The notes under the pieces: model-generated | The model's database searches: none | What the model saw: only the letters and a program-made list of their open reading frames with translations | What the model was told of the DNA's origin: nothing | Part shown: piece after piece, positions 52,201-60,340 of the stretch | How positions within the stretch are numbered: the first letter of the stretch is position 1 | How the letters are laid out: every line of letters starts with the position of its first letter | NCBI RefSeq assembly: GCF_000224145.3 | Contig: NC_020175.2 | Location: 3,114,381-3,178,380 of the forward strand | Origin: Ciona intestinalis | Taxonomy: Eukaryota > Chordata > Ascidiacea > Phlebobranchia > Cionidae | Length of the DNA stretch: 64,000 bases | Direction: 5' to 3' | Program-made: the position numbers and the translations under genes

Positions 52201-55200
52201 TATAAGTAAGCCGCAAGGTAAAACATTAAGAAAACAATTTCAAATCGCCCATACAGCAATCTTAGTTGGAATGAGATGCACGGTAATCACCCTGACGTCA
52301 TTCGCGGCGAAACTCCCATCCTTAAAACACTTCTGATTCGGTTGTTCTTATATGGCTTTGACGACAGCCCGGCTCACGTAACATTTAACCAACGCACTGT
52401 CATGCTACAGCTGTACATATTTCGTCAACTACATCACGCTTACGAAACTTAGTGGAGAAAGGCGTTTACCGTTTCTTTTTATAGTACATACTGCTGGGTT
52501 ATTTGAACCATATTAGCGATATACGGTACCGACTGTAAAGTTATCAATATTATACATAACTTCAAAGGGATTCACAACGTGCAAACAGATGGGAGACGGT
52601 GGCTTAGGAAAGCATAGTGTCATTGCGGTGCTTTCATAAATCGTGGGGTTAACGCCTGTGTTTACGGTGCTGGTTCGATCGTAGGCCACGCCGCCTTTAT
52701 CCGAACCCAGCGATCACAATCGGCTGACCGCATCGTATTCGAATGAAATGATGCGTGGGCGGGCACGGTACGCCAGGATCGCCCCCCGCGTCACCGCTTC
52801 CTTCTTAATCTAACATCAGCTACTCAATCCCGTCATCGTACTGCTTTCGCTTGATTTCACCCCAAAACACCGGTGTGGGTCGCGACCCTCCCTTGTAAGT
52901 GGGTGTAATCCGCATTCACTCATCGACGACGACGCGAGTTTACGGTCGTGCCTGCCGTCGCTTATTCCGCTAAGGTGGCCGATCGCGACACCAATTCATT
53001 CGGCCGACGCAGCTGCTGGCAGCGTCGTCAGGTATACGCGGTACCCCGAAATCTCTGCGCTTTGTTATCGGTAAAAAATCATCAGATCAGGTTGCAGTCA
53101 CAACCTCTGTGCCCGTTCACCCGGAGCGCTCCCCCAAACATCTCTCTGCGCGGATTCCCTATCTCATGTTCGGCAAAGGCGGAACAATTAAGGTCCCGGA
53201 AAGTAGCACGGATCGAGGCCTGGTTCTCGTCACGGTATCTCATTTCTTATCGTTGCTGTCGCCTCGCCGAAGCGCAAGCAGGCACGCCAGGCTTGCACCA
53301 ATCAAAACAATGTCTACGGAACAAGTGGCGAACGACGCCGCCGCGGATATGTATTTACGCGCGCCATTAATCAACATTAGACGCAACGATCAAACTTTCA
53401 AGTCTCCCAAAAAAGGAGCGAAAAATGCTCGAAACAACCCTGAAACTCCCACCACCCCTGAACCATCGATGGTATTGCGAAACTTTTTACGCTGTCTTGA
53501 AAACGCCCGAGCATTCCATACCCCACGAAAGATGATTCACAAACCTCAGCCTTTACAGAGTTACCCGACCGCCATTTTGGTTTCAACTTAAACGGCCGTG
53601 ATCGATCAAACACGCGTTCCTATTACGGGTCGTACGCAGTTAATTGGCCGTCAGTTTGCTGGACACTGATCGTTGAACAAAATACGGTAATTGTCCGTCA
53701 ACTGGACTGTACATATTTGCAACATAGACCAAAACTTAAGCACCGATCGCAAGGTTTCGTATATCGTTTGTCAGGATTCCAAGCAATCTTGGCATCTCTT
53801 AGCCGCGATAATTGATCGGAAAGACCGTCACGCCCCATTGATAGCCACGTGATTATCTTTTGAAAATGAACCCTGGATTTAGAGGCGAGAGGTCATTTAT
53901 GTTTGTCTTGGTCAGCTAACCGTACCCCAACCTAACGACCCATGGGACTTAACCCCTGGTAATTGAATGGAATGCGCCCGCGTTTTCAAACGCTGCTCAA
54001 TTTCCACACTGATAATGTGTCTAACCGATACAACTCACGGTGCCTGGCGTTGTTTTAACCCTAGAGCTTGCGCTCGAGCAACATGATCCCACGAAAAGTT
54101 CGAACTCGGGGAAAATACTTCTAACTGATTTATCTGCGCGCCTGAAACGAGTACAATCGCTGGAAAACTTGCAATCCGAGGTGTAAATGGACCTACTGGA
54201 AATAAAGACTTGACACGGCCCATTAAACACGCGGTGGCGTGCAGCACACTGCGCTTGCTGGCCGTCCTTTTGAACGTGCGGCCGATGTCAGCACCACAGC
54301 TAAAACTCAGTTGAACAAATTGACAAGTTCTAAAGTTACCGGCAGCACCGGCTATTAGCGGCAACTTTAAAATAACGGCCACGGTCCGTCCAAGGGGGGT
54401 GTGTAGTAACCTTGTTTTTGGCAGTGTCGGCACTTTTATGACCTGTCCGAAAATTCCTTTTATGTTAGTGTAAGTCTGTTATAGTGGCTTATCGAGTCTG
54501 TTTCTTGTTTCAGGTTCATTAACGCGAGACGGAGAATAGTCCAACCGATGATCGACCAATCCAATAGAGCAGGTAATTGCTTTATAAACACATAGCGTTA
54601 TAACGCCATTATAATCTGTCATAACTGGCGTGACAGTTTTGAGAACAAGTATTAATCTATGCTACGTTTACAGTGAGCAATGCTATGGGACCATACAGCC
54701 CTGATGGTCAATCTATGGGCGGCTTCTTATGCATGGACGGACAGCCACCGCACATGGCAATGCGTCACCCAGGATGGCCGTCAGGTAAATAGACTTTAAC
54801 CTAATAGCGTTCAATCTAATATGGATAATTTTGCGAATATATATAAAGTGTATAATAGTTTTTAGGCTACACGTGAAGTTGCGTGACTTTGGATTACAGT
54901 TACATCTTTTAATGGATTTAATGTCTTTATATTTTAAACCATGTTTCGTATAGTATGAAGTGTATTTTCTCGTCTGTATCAATATTATGTGTTTTTTGGT
55001 GATAAATAATAATTATTATATGACAGGTTTCCAAAGCATGCCTGGCGCAGCTGATATGATGGCAGCACAGCATATATCAATGGCAGCTGCAAACAGCTCA
55101 TTCAACCCGACCTCCACTATGTCACCTTCACACCACCCTTCAGGACTTCATCACCAACTTCGACACCCCCCCTCACAGGCCATGCTGCTTCCCGGGTCTC

Positions 55201-55400
55201 ACCAGCACCACCACGCGGCAGCCGCAGCAGCAGCAATGATGATGCCACACCATGCAGCGGCGGTGGCTGCGGCCGCTGGACACAGCGCAGTAACAGGCAT
55301 GGGCCACCACCCGCACCACGGCCACCACCTACACCATTCAGGCCAATCTACGATGAATCCAGCGGACATGTCGTCTCATATGCTCGGCCATACTTGCTAG
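28223..55400 (+). CDS. Meis: Meis-family TALE homeobox transcription factor (12 predicted coding exons, about 555 aa)
   Basis: Coding exons: 28223-28240, 28490-28785, 33340-33481, 34834-34890, 36248-36298, 36661-36807, 41083-41269, 45455-45603, 47791-47867, 54514-54572, 54674-54784, 55027-55400. Every intron is GT..AG and every phase joins. The MEIS/PKNOX N-terminal domain (PBX-binding) spans residues about 105-214 ([21 protein letters not shown] .. [11 protein letters not shown]). The TALE homeodomain covers residues about 328-390 (KKRGIFPK.. to [12 protein letters not shown]) with the HPYP three-residue-loop signature. The Meis-specific [10 protein letters not shown] and PYSPDGQ..MGGF follow it. 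These blocks identify Meis rather than Prep/Pknox. The product is a nuclear DNA-binding cofactor for PBX and HOX at TGACAG sites. It is longer than vertebrate MEIS1 because of His-rich residues 265-293 and a His/Ala-rich tail. Substitutions in the homeodomain: FPKQAT and FQNLT where vertebrates have V and H. Only the first exon is uncertain. Confidence 0.95.
28490..28785 (+). CDS. Meis: Meis exon 2
   Basis: The acceptor TTTAAGCAG ends at 28489 and the donor TTC/GTAAGT at 28785. It encodes the Ser/Gly/His-rich N-terminus ([11 protein letters not shown], then [10 protein letters not shown]) ending in [10 protein letters not shown], the universal Meis lead-in to the MEIS domain. Phase 2 at the end completes Ser with exon 3. 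Confidence 0.95.
28786..33339. other. Meis intron 2 (4.5 kb)
   Basis: Holds MITE copy 11, two AAAATGGCG words (29305 and 29389), CGCCATTTT at 32682, a CRE palindrome at 32881-32888 and an inverted TGACAG pair at 29711-29734. Open frames such as 29186-29671 have no supporting features. Long introns next to the first exons of Meis genes often carry enhancers, but none is proven here. Confidence 0.7.
30206..30402 (-). mobile_element. MITE copy 11
   Basis: Starts TAGTAGGGTGGGGTAAGACG and ends CGATCTTCCCCCACTCTGCT. Full length, within Meis intron 2. Confidence 0.92.
33340..33481 (+). CDS. Meis: Meis exon 3 (MEIS-A part of N-terminal domain)
   Basis: The acceptor TTCTTAG ends at 33339 and the donor CAG/GTACTT at 33481. 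It encodes [19 protein letters not shown] through [20 protein letters not shown], nearly identical to other Meis proteins over 47 residues. This segment contributes to PBX contact in the family. Confidence 0.97.
33781..33966 (+). mobile_element. MITE copy 12
   Basis: Left end TAGTCAGTTTGGGAAGATGG and a diverged right end TGTCCCATTTTACCTCACAG. In Meis intron 3. Confidence 0.85.
34834..34890 (+). CDS. Meis: Meis exon 4
   Basis: CACAG/ATT..CTG/GTAAGT, 19 codons, phase 0 at both ends. It encodes [19 protein letters not shown], equivalent to the vertebrate IRAEKPLF..ELDNL linker between the MEIS-A and MEIS-B parts, and is more divergent than its neighbours. Confidence 0.93.
34973..35160 (+). mobile_element. 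MITE copy 13
   Basis: Starts TAGTAGTGTGGAGGAAGATG and ends TGTCCTGTCTTCCCCTATCA. In Meis intron 4, 83 bp after the donor. Confidence 0.9.
36248..36298 (+). CDS. Meis: Meis exon 5
   Basis: TTTCAG/ATG..AAG/GTGAG, 17 codons in phase 0. It encodes [17 protein letters not shown], the highly conserved helix of the MEIS-B part. Confidence 0.96.
36349..36543 (+). mobile_element. MITE copy 14
   Basis: Takes up more than half of the 362-bp Meis intron 5. The left end is TTAGAATGGGGGAAGATGG; the right end GTCTTCCCCCACCTACTA has lost one base. Confidence 0.92.
36661..36807 (+). CDS. Meis: Meis exon 6
   Basis: CAACAG/GTT..CAA/GTAAG, 49 codons in phase 0. It encodes [32 protein letters not shown], the end of the MEIS domain, then a Ser/Glu-rich linker ([15 protein letters not shown]). 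Confidence 0.97.
37710..37893 (-). mobile_element. MITE copy 15
   Basis: Starts TAGTAGGGTGGGGGGGAGAG and ends GTCCCATCTTCCCCCACCCT. The interior lacks about 10 bp (AGTCGTTATATAATTC). Confidence 0.9.
40816..41001 (-). mobile_element. MITE copy 16
   Basis: Starts TAGTAGGGTGGAGGGGACGG and ends GTCCCATCTTCTCCCACTCT. It ends 81 bp before Meis exon 7. Confidence 0.9.
41083..41269 (+). CDS. Meis: Meis exon 7 (His/Gln-rich linker)
   Basis: ATTTCAG/TCA..ACAG/GTAAGT, 62 codons plus one base (completes Gly with exon 8). It encodes [20 protein letters not shown] followed by Gly- and His/Gln-rich low-complexity sequence ([18 protein letters not shown]). Homologous Meis linkers here are Ser/Gly-rich, so the His runs are a local elaboration. 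Confidence 0.92.
43179..43376 (-). mobile_element. MITE copy 17
   Basis: Starts TAGCAGACCGGGGAAGACGG and ends CATCTTATTCCCCCGCCCTA with a small insertion. In Meis intron 7. Confidence 0.88.
45332..45410. repeat. Short tandem repeat, 17-18-bp unit
   Basis: AAAGTCAAAACTGCCACAAA is repeated four times with variations (AAAGTCAATACTGCCAAA, AAAGTTAAAACTGATACA, AAAGTCAAAACTGACACA). It lies 45 bp upstream of Meis exon 8. Confidence 0.8.
45455..45603 (+). CDS. Meis: Meis exon 8 (start of homeodomain)
   Basis: TCTAACAG/GA..ACG/GTAAG. It encodes an acidic stretch ([12 protein letters not shown]), a basic run (KKPQQKKR) and homeodomain helix 1 ([20 protein letters not shown]). The Q after FPK and the N in FQNLT replace residues that are V and H in most Meis proteins. 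Confidence 0.97.
45656..45842 (+). mobile_element. MITE copy 18
   Basis: Begins only 53 bp after the donor of exon 8 (TAGTGGGTTAGGAGAAAATG) and ends GTCCTGTCTTCCCCACCTTA. The ATCAGG part of the interior is deleted. Confidence 0.88.
47497..47665 (+). mobile_element. MITE copy 19
   Basis: Short copy with an internal deletion (the CGTATCCTCACGACTCCCAT part is missing), left end AGTAGGGTGGGGGAATATAG, right end GTCCCATCTTCCCCGACTCT. It ends 125 bp before exon 9. Confidence 0.88.
47791..47867 (+). CDS. Meis: Meis exon 9 (TALE loop and helix 2/3)
   Basis: ATTCCAG/CAC..CTG/GTAAG. It encodes [25 protein letters not shown] and two bases of the Trp codon of WFINARRR. The donor inside the Trp48 codon matches the conserved Meis intron position as I know it. 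Confidence 0.97.
47868..54513. other. Meis intron 9 (6.6 kb), splits the homeodomain recognition helix
   Basis: The longest intron of the gene, with no MITE at all. It contains a CRE palindrome (52293-52300) and CGCCATTTT (53570-53578). Frames such as 53109-53591 and 54035-54433 have no family signature. Length, moderate GC content and absence of insertions make it a candidate regulatory reservoir. Confidence 0.6.
54514..54572 (+). CDS. Meis: Meis exon 10 (end of homeodomain)
   Basis: TTTCAG/G TTC ATT AAC GCG AGA..GCA G/GTAATT. It encodes [19 protein letters not shown]. Ile in WFIN is the TALE-type residue at homeodomain position 50; Asn51 and the Arg run are intact, so DNA binding should be retained. 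Confidence 0.97.
54674..54784 (+). CDS. Meis: Meis exon 11
   Basis: TTTACAG/TG..TCAG/GTAAAT, 37 codons. It encodes [23 protein letters not shown], the conserved Meis C-terminal motif, then [11 protein letters not shown]. Confidence 0.95.
55027..55400 (+). CDS. Meis: Meis exon 12 (His/Ala-rich C-terminus, stop)
   Basis: GACAG/GT TTC CAA AGC ATG CCT GGC..TAG. GFQSMPG resembles the vertebrate Meis LQSMPG. The remainder (residues about 440-555) is low complexity with a run of seven Ala, His-His pairs and Met/Pro, far longer than in vertebrates, and ends HMLGHTC. Confidence 0.95.
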
Positions 55401-56400
55401 CAAAGTCTCCTTAAATCCGAGCGGTAGCTCGTGAGCAAACGTTGGAGTTAACGCGCGGATGAACTCCATCCAGACAGCGCGTACCACGGGCGGATTGCAC
55501 CTAAGGGATGGCTACCCGCCTCGTGACAACCAATGGTTCCAGTCAGTTTGCTACCTCTTATTAGCGTTCGACCACGAGAGCGCTGCTCACAAAGAGTGTT
55601 CGTCTTTTCGGTCAAACCACGTGACCCGGCGTCACCGGCGCAACGTGCCAATGTAACTGAAACGTCCAAGACGTCGCGTCGTATTTATTGTTGCTACGAA
55701 GGCAAATGTTCGTTCTCGGTGTTGTCGTTTATCATTGTGACGTAATGAACCACCCCTTTGTGACGGTACGAGATGTATGAACGACAACTTTACTATGCAC
55801 TAAACGCCCAGCAAAAAAAGTACAAACTTTTTTCATAAACGGACCCAAAATCAAGTTGTAGCAAATCGTTTTCTACATATACACAGACTAAATAATATCG
55901 TATACAGAAACACAATAGTAAATAAACAGAACCAGTGTTCATCACTACCGCATATTATATGACAGTTCATTTTGCCGAAAAAGATTACATCAGTACACCG
56001 CTGACGTCACGTCTGTTACGTCATCGCCTGTTCGTTTCCCCCATTTCATTTATACCCGAGCTCGGAATATTTTAGTACGTCTTCGTGATGTAACGTTTTT
56101 TTTCTTATTATTATTATTAGTACTATTGTTCGTATATAATGAGACACGGAAGATGATTGTTCGTGAGAAAAAATTACAGCACCAAATACTGATACGGTTT
56201 GTTTTAATGAACATATTTCAAAATCATACATAGCGTATACCGAGATATTAGTGATGCCCGCTGGTATTTTCGCGTTGAGATATAGTTAATTACAGCACTA
56301 AATACTGATACGGTTTTAATGAACATTTTTCAACAAGCAGACATGATATAAAGTATATTAATAGAAGTTTGATGTCCGCTACCAATTTCTCGTTGAATTA
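55401..56400. other. Meis 3' UTR and downstream region
   Basis: No coding signal. AATAAA at 55921-55926 is the first canonical polyadenylation hexamer after the stop. A TGACGTCA is at 56002-56009, followed after 7 bp by TTACGTCA. Confidence 0.55.
55921..55926 (+). terminator. Candidate polyadenylation signal of Meis
   Basis: AATAAA 521 bp after the stop codon. The true cleavage site cannot be fixed from sequence alone. Confidence 0.4.
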
Positions 56401-56596
56401 TAGTATAGGGTGGGAGAAGGTAGCACACCTTTTCGTTCTTTTTTTTGTCCCATTTGGTAGTAAACAAAAAACATTGAAAGAATTATAAAACTGTATCCTC
56501 ACGACTCCCATAGACCGTTGTTAATTGTCTAAAACACGATCAGGATATTTGGATATTGTGTGCTAAAGGTTTGCCCGGTCTTCCCCATCTACTATT
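56401..56596 (+). mobile_element. MITE copy 20
   Basis: Starts TAGTATAGGGTGGGAGAAGG and has the full interior. The right terminus GCCCGGTCTTCCCCATCTAC is slightly diverged. Downstream of Meis. Confidence 0.9.
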
Positions 56597-56881
56597 TAGT
56601 TAATTACTATTACAGCTCACTCTGCACGTATTATCATTGTTCTAGGTTCCGACAAAGTGTGTTTAGAAATTTGATGTACATTCGGCAGTCTTAAGAGTTA
56701 TTACAACTATATAGGTACGGCATACTGAAATTCAGAACTAAATTCGAACCAAAAAGATAAAAGATCAGGATGTACAATGGTCAAATACTGTGTATACATA
56801 CTTTCTCTGTATAAAAAGGCTACACAGTAGGCAAATTTAAATCAACGGAATACATTTAAAAGTAATCACCCACACAGTAAC

Positions 56882-57008
56882 ATACATGGTAGGCTACCTC
56901 GTAAGCTGGCACGAGGTGTATAACACCCGTGTTATAACGACTGTCGTTTTTTGGCCACGTGAGGATAAAACAAGTTACATTTATCGAATCATTCATTCAT
57001 TTATTGAG
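56882..57008 (+). mobile_element. Dispersed repeat with (ATTC)n tail, copy 3
   Basis: Inverted relative to the 802-975 copy: CGTAAGCTGGCACGAGGTGT, ATAACGACTGTCGTTTT, CACGTGAGGATAAAA, then ATCATTCATTCATTTATT as the short tail. Confidence 0.7.
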
Positions 57009-57669
57009 ATACGAAGCTACGAATGTTTCGGATTTTGATTTTCATTTAAATACAAAACAAAAACAGATTTACGAACAAGATTGTGTGCGGCTATAACCAG
57101 AACCCTTACGCACCAAGATACTTACAAAGCTGTAATAAACTGTATAGCCTACGCTTAGACGCCTATATTGATTATTGCCTATGTTATTAAACTTATGGGC
57201 CACATACGCTATGGCTACATAATTACGACGAACACGATAACTTCAAGCTTCAACAATATTGAAGGCTTTCGAGTACTGCGCACGCTTTGAACATTAATTG
57301 CATAACCGTAGGCTCTTAAAAGCGATTTGGTTTCACCGCAAACTAAAATCGGACTACACTCTATCAAAACAAATGCAAAAAAGCAGTGAACACATTTAAC
57401 ACAAACAATTATTTTTACCTTGAGATAAACAAAATTCTTGAGTAGTTGTTCAATGCCGCTATGCTTGTCTTGGTTTTGCGATATTTGCCAATGAAAACTT
57501 CGTAAAAGAGTCAAGTCCGATAAATTCACTTATGATTTAAACGAAGCTTAACATATAAACACATCTTTTAAAATATTTCATTTATAACACTACCTATAAA
57601 GTATAACTGTTCTTGTTTTTAAATAATATGTATATATAAATGTTAGTATATAATACTTCTTCTATAATG
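57009..57669. other. Non-coding, nothing recognised
   Basis: AT-rich intergenic DNA. A 104-codon frame on the minus strand (57215-57529) has no splice or family support. Confidence 0.5.
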
Positions 57670-57867
57670 TATAGGGTATAGGGTAAGATGGGACAAGTCT
57701 TTTCTCGTATCATTTGGTAGTAAACAAAGAATATTTACATAATTATGTATAAACTGTAGCCTTGCGACCCTAAAAGAGCTTTGTTAATTGTTTAAAACAT
57801 ATTTAGGAAATCTGAAATTTAGGTGCTAACAGTAGGCTTTCCCACCTTATACCTCACAGCACTATAT
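57670..57867 (+). mobile_element. MITE copy 21 (diverged)
   Basis: ATAGGGTATAGGGTAAGATG left end; the interior CATTTGGTAGTAAACAAAGAATAT is clear; the right end is degenerate (CCCACCTTATACCTCACAGC). Confidence 0.8.
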
Positions 57868-58147
57868 TTCTAAATACAGCTTTGTAGCCAAAACCTGTAT
57901 GCTCCTTTTCAACCTGATTATTACCACTTCACACAGCCTCCACTGACTCGTGCTGTGCAGTAAGTTTACAAGTCACACGTTTGGTATTAAAAGCGCCGCG
58001 CAATAATTACATCCATGCTTATAGCAATCAACGTGGAGTGGAGCGAGCGCTCTGAACAACTCAATTACGCGAGGACTCACTGATTTCATACATTTAATCT
58101 TATTTGTAGTTTTTATTTTTTTAATAATACTACCATGATTAAATATA

Positions 58148-58340
58148 TAGTAGGGTGGGTGAGATGGGACACCTTTTCATTACATTTTCTTGTCTCATTT
58201 GATAGTAAACAAAGAGCATTTAAATATATATATTTATAAAACTGTATCCTCACGACTCCCATAGACCATTATTAATTGTTTATAACACAATCATCAGGAT
58301 GTTTGGATATCATGTGCTCAAGTTGTCACGACTATACTAC
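58148..58340 (+). mobile_element. MITE copy 22
   Basis: Left end TAGTAGGGTGGGTGAGATGG. An AT dinucleotide expansion sits in the interior, and the right end is eroded (AGTTGTCACGACTATACTAC). Confidence 0.87.
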
Positions 58341-58411
58341 ATATCCACAAATCTATACAATGATTCTACCTTGACGTGAAAACTGACGTAAAAACTTACA
58401 ACCTTTAAGAT

Positions 58412-58500
58412 GGCCATATACGAGTGCGAGGTGTATAAAACAGAACACTGGTTATAACGGCCAACGTTTTCCCGCCATGCGAAGATAAACAAAGTTACAA
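58412..58500 (+). mobile_element. Dispersed repeat with (ATTC)n tail, diverged copy 4
   Basis: GCCATATACGAGTGCGAGGTG, GTTATAACGGCCAACGTTTT and CGCCATGCGAAGATAAACAA follow the order of the 56882-57008 copy with many substitutions and no tetranucleotide tail. Confidence 0.55.
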
Positions 58501-58982
58501 TACAATGTCGTTATATTTTTTGTTAGATTCCTAAACCCGACGTTGTTACTCTCCAAGTTAAAAATGTCCCTGTTGGGAATTCCCCAGTATACGAACATTT
58601 GGATATGTCCAGTCCTGATTTTGGTTCAGTCAAAAATTAGTAGAGACGAGACCATGAGATAGTTTTTTCATTTCTTTATTTATTTGTAATTAAGCAATTC
58701 TACTGATAAATTGAACCGGAATGTTTTAATATAATTACAATACACTTGCAGTATTTTTTATTAAATCAAACTAACATGATTTTTTTAAAAAGCAGCCAAC
58801 CAAAATGCAAACAATAGCAGGATTCAAAATAACTTGATGAATTTTTTCAGTTAAAAAATATTTTTTTTCTATATGATTAAAAATACATGGGAACTTTGTT
58901 TTATCAAATGCACCAGAAAATTGGAGGTAACAATAAAAATTGAAGTATGCTGCTGATGTAAGTAATGACAGGCATTTTTCAT

Positions 58983-59351
58983 TTATTTCTTGGCTGCGAG
59001 TTGGTGGAAAGTTGTGCCGTTATACCCCATGGTTTCCCTCGTTGCTTCATGGAATTCAAGATACATTCTGTCTTGTGCAACTCCCAGTAACTTGTATATC
59101 TCACCAAGCATAGCTTCAGCATATGTAGTGCATGTTTCTGCATTGAAATCACTGATAGAAGTAAGCACTGCAGCAGCACAGGGCTCCTCAGTCCCACCAA
59201 ACGACATCCATACATCAGGAACCACAGTCACACAGACATATTTCTCAGGCTTGTTTGGAATTGTTGAAGAGACCAACTTAGTCAAATCCTGCAGTATGCT
59301 CTTTGGCAACTTGTCTTTTGCAACATTTGTTTTCACAAATAGATGGGGCAT
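58983..59351 (-). CDS. MIF-like tautomerase-fold cytokine, paralogue A (122 aa)
   Basis: The start is taken at MPHLFVKTNV (complement of 59349-59351), not the longer open frame, because MIF proteins begin Met-Pro and Pro2 becomes the N-terminal catalytic base. Family landmarks: Lys34, VVPD at 43-46, MSFGG, EEPC at 55-58, SIS at 65-67, and DRMYLEF at 94-100 matching the human DRVYINY block. Ile66 and Tyr97 correspond to human Ile65 and Tyr96. Changes: the redox CxxC is CAAA, and the Asn two after Tyr is Glu. The gene is intronless, whereas vertebrate MIF genes have three exons. It is the last gene of a minus-strand tandem cluster. It may keep tautomerase activity but not thiol-oxidoreductase activity (inference). 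Confidence 0.93.
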   Translation of the reverse strand: MPHLFVKTNVAKDKLPKSILQDLTKLVSSTIPNKPEKYVCVTVVPDVWMSFGGTEEPCAAAVLTSISDFNAETCTTYAEAMLGEIYKLLGVAQDRMYLEFHEATRETMGYNGTTFHQLAAKK

Positions 59352-59413
59352 GACTAGTTTACTTATAATAACCTTCAAAAAAACCTAATGAATAAATGAC
59401 ATTATAGCATGTA

Positions 59414-59530
59414 GAGTAGGGTGGGAAAGATGAGACACCTTTAACCCTATTTTCTTGTCTCATTTGGTAGTAAACAAAGAACATTCAAAGAATTATAAAA
59501 CTATATCCTCATGACTCCCATAGACTGTAT
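59414..59530 (+). mobile_element. MITE copy 23 (3'-truncated)
   Basis: The left terminus GAGTAGGGTGGGAAAGATGA and the interior up to CTCCCATAGACTG are present, then the sequence passes into the MIF-cluster repeat. It lies 62 bp upstream of the MIF paralogue A start codon, so it may overlap its promoter. Confidence 0.85.
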
Positions 59531-59744
59531 ACATATTTATACATTCTTACATATTTGGCATAAAAAATGTATATGCTATCGGATGAATATCAGTTCTTCA
59601 CTGATATTTGTATTAAAAACACAGAAAGAGTTTCAATATACAATAGTGTGCATGGCACTATGCTATGGCAGTATACGTTCTTACATATTTGGCACAAAAA
59701 AATATATATGCTATGACACATAATACGAATATTATTTCTTCACT
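59531..59744. repeat. Imperfect tandem repeat in MIF intergenic DNA
   Basis: TTCTTACATATTTGGCA..AAAAATGTATATGCTAT..AATATCAGTTCTTCACTGA recurs from 59544 and from 59679. Related sequence follows the pseudogene at 61147-61260, so it is part of the duplicated MIF unit. Confidence 0.7.
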
Positions 59745-59900
59745 GAATACTGCATTTAACACACAGAAAAAATTTCACTCACAATGAACTTCTAGGCAAC
59801 ATAAAAACGTATTATATAAGAAGTATTGCACAGTAAAATTCATTTGATTGCACATGATTAAAATAATAATGTTGTTGAAAATGATAAATTTAATAAAAAA
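59745..59900. repeat. Inverted repeat, left arm (3' flank of MIF paralogue B)
   Basis: GAATACTGCATTTAACACAC.. through ..GATAAATTTAATAAAAAA matches the reverse complement of 60341-60497 with modest divergence, placing MIF paralogue B between two inverted arms. A direct copy occurs at 61255-61412. Confidence 0.85.
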
Positions 59901-59902
59901 TG

Positions 59903-60268
59903 TTATGCTCCTCCTAATTTGTGGACGCTTGTTCCCATAAAGCCTACAGTAGCTGAAGTAAGTTCATTGAACTCAAGATACATTCGGTCTTGTGCAACTC
60001 CCAGTAACTTGTATATCTCACCAAGCATAGCTTCAGCATATGTAGTGCATGTTTCTGCATTGAAATCACTGATAGAAGTAAGCACAGCAAATGCACAAGG
60101 CTCCTCAGTCCCATCAAATGACATGAACAGATCAGGAACCACAGTCACACAGACATATTTCTCAGGCTTTTTTGGAATTGTTGAAGAGACCAACTTGGTC
60201 AGATCCTGCAGTATGCTCTTTGGCAACTTGTCTTTTGCAACATTTGTTCTAATAAACAGCTCAGGCAT
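59903..60268 (-). CDS. MIF-like tautomerase-fold cytokine, paralogue B (121 aa)
   Basis: The start is MPELFIRTNV (complement of 60266-60268), chosen for Met-Pro. The core is almost identical to paralogue A at protein and DNA level, including silent sites, but both ends differ (MPELFIR against MPHLFVK; FNELTSATVGFMGTSVHKLG at the C-terminus). Lys34, Ile66 and the MYLEF block are retained. CxxC is replaced by CAFA, and the PDLFMSFDG segment differs from PDVWMSFGG. The gene is intronless and flanked by inverted repeats. Confidence 0.92.
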   Translation of the reverse strand: MPELFIRTNVAKDKLPKSILQDLTKLVSSTIPKKPEKYVCVTVVPDLFMSFDGTEEPCAFAVLTSISDFNAETCTTYAEAMLGEIYKLLGVAQDRMYLEFNELTSATVGFMGTSVHKLGGA

Positions 60269-60340
60269 TATTGAATATATGAACAAATTATTAAGGTTTT
60301 TGATTTGCTGATAATAAGATGTAATTACTGATTGTCCACA

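Noticed and set aside
52948..53591. Overlapping 140- and 160-codon frames in Meis intron 9
   Set aside because: Two different frames are open over the same DNA and neither has domain or codon signs of a gene.
59919..60311. 130-codon plus-strand frame opposite MIF paralogue B (and similar at 58990 and 61427)
   Set aside because: Antisense shadows of the MIF genes; they recur only because the sense genes are duplicated.
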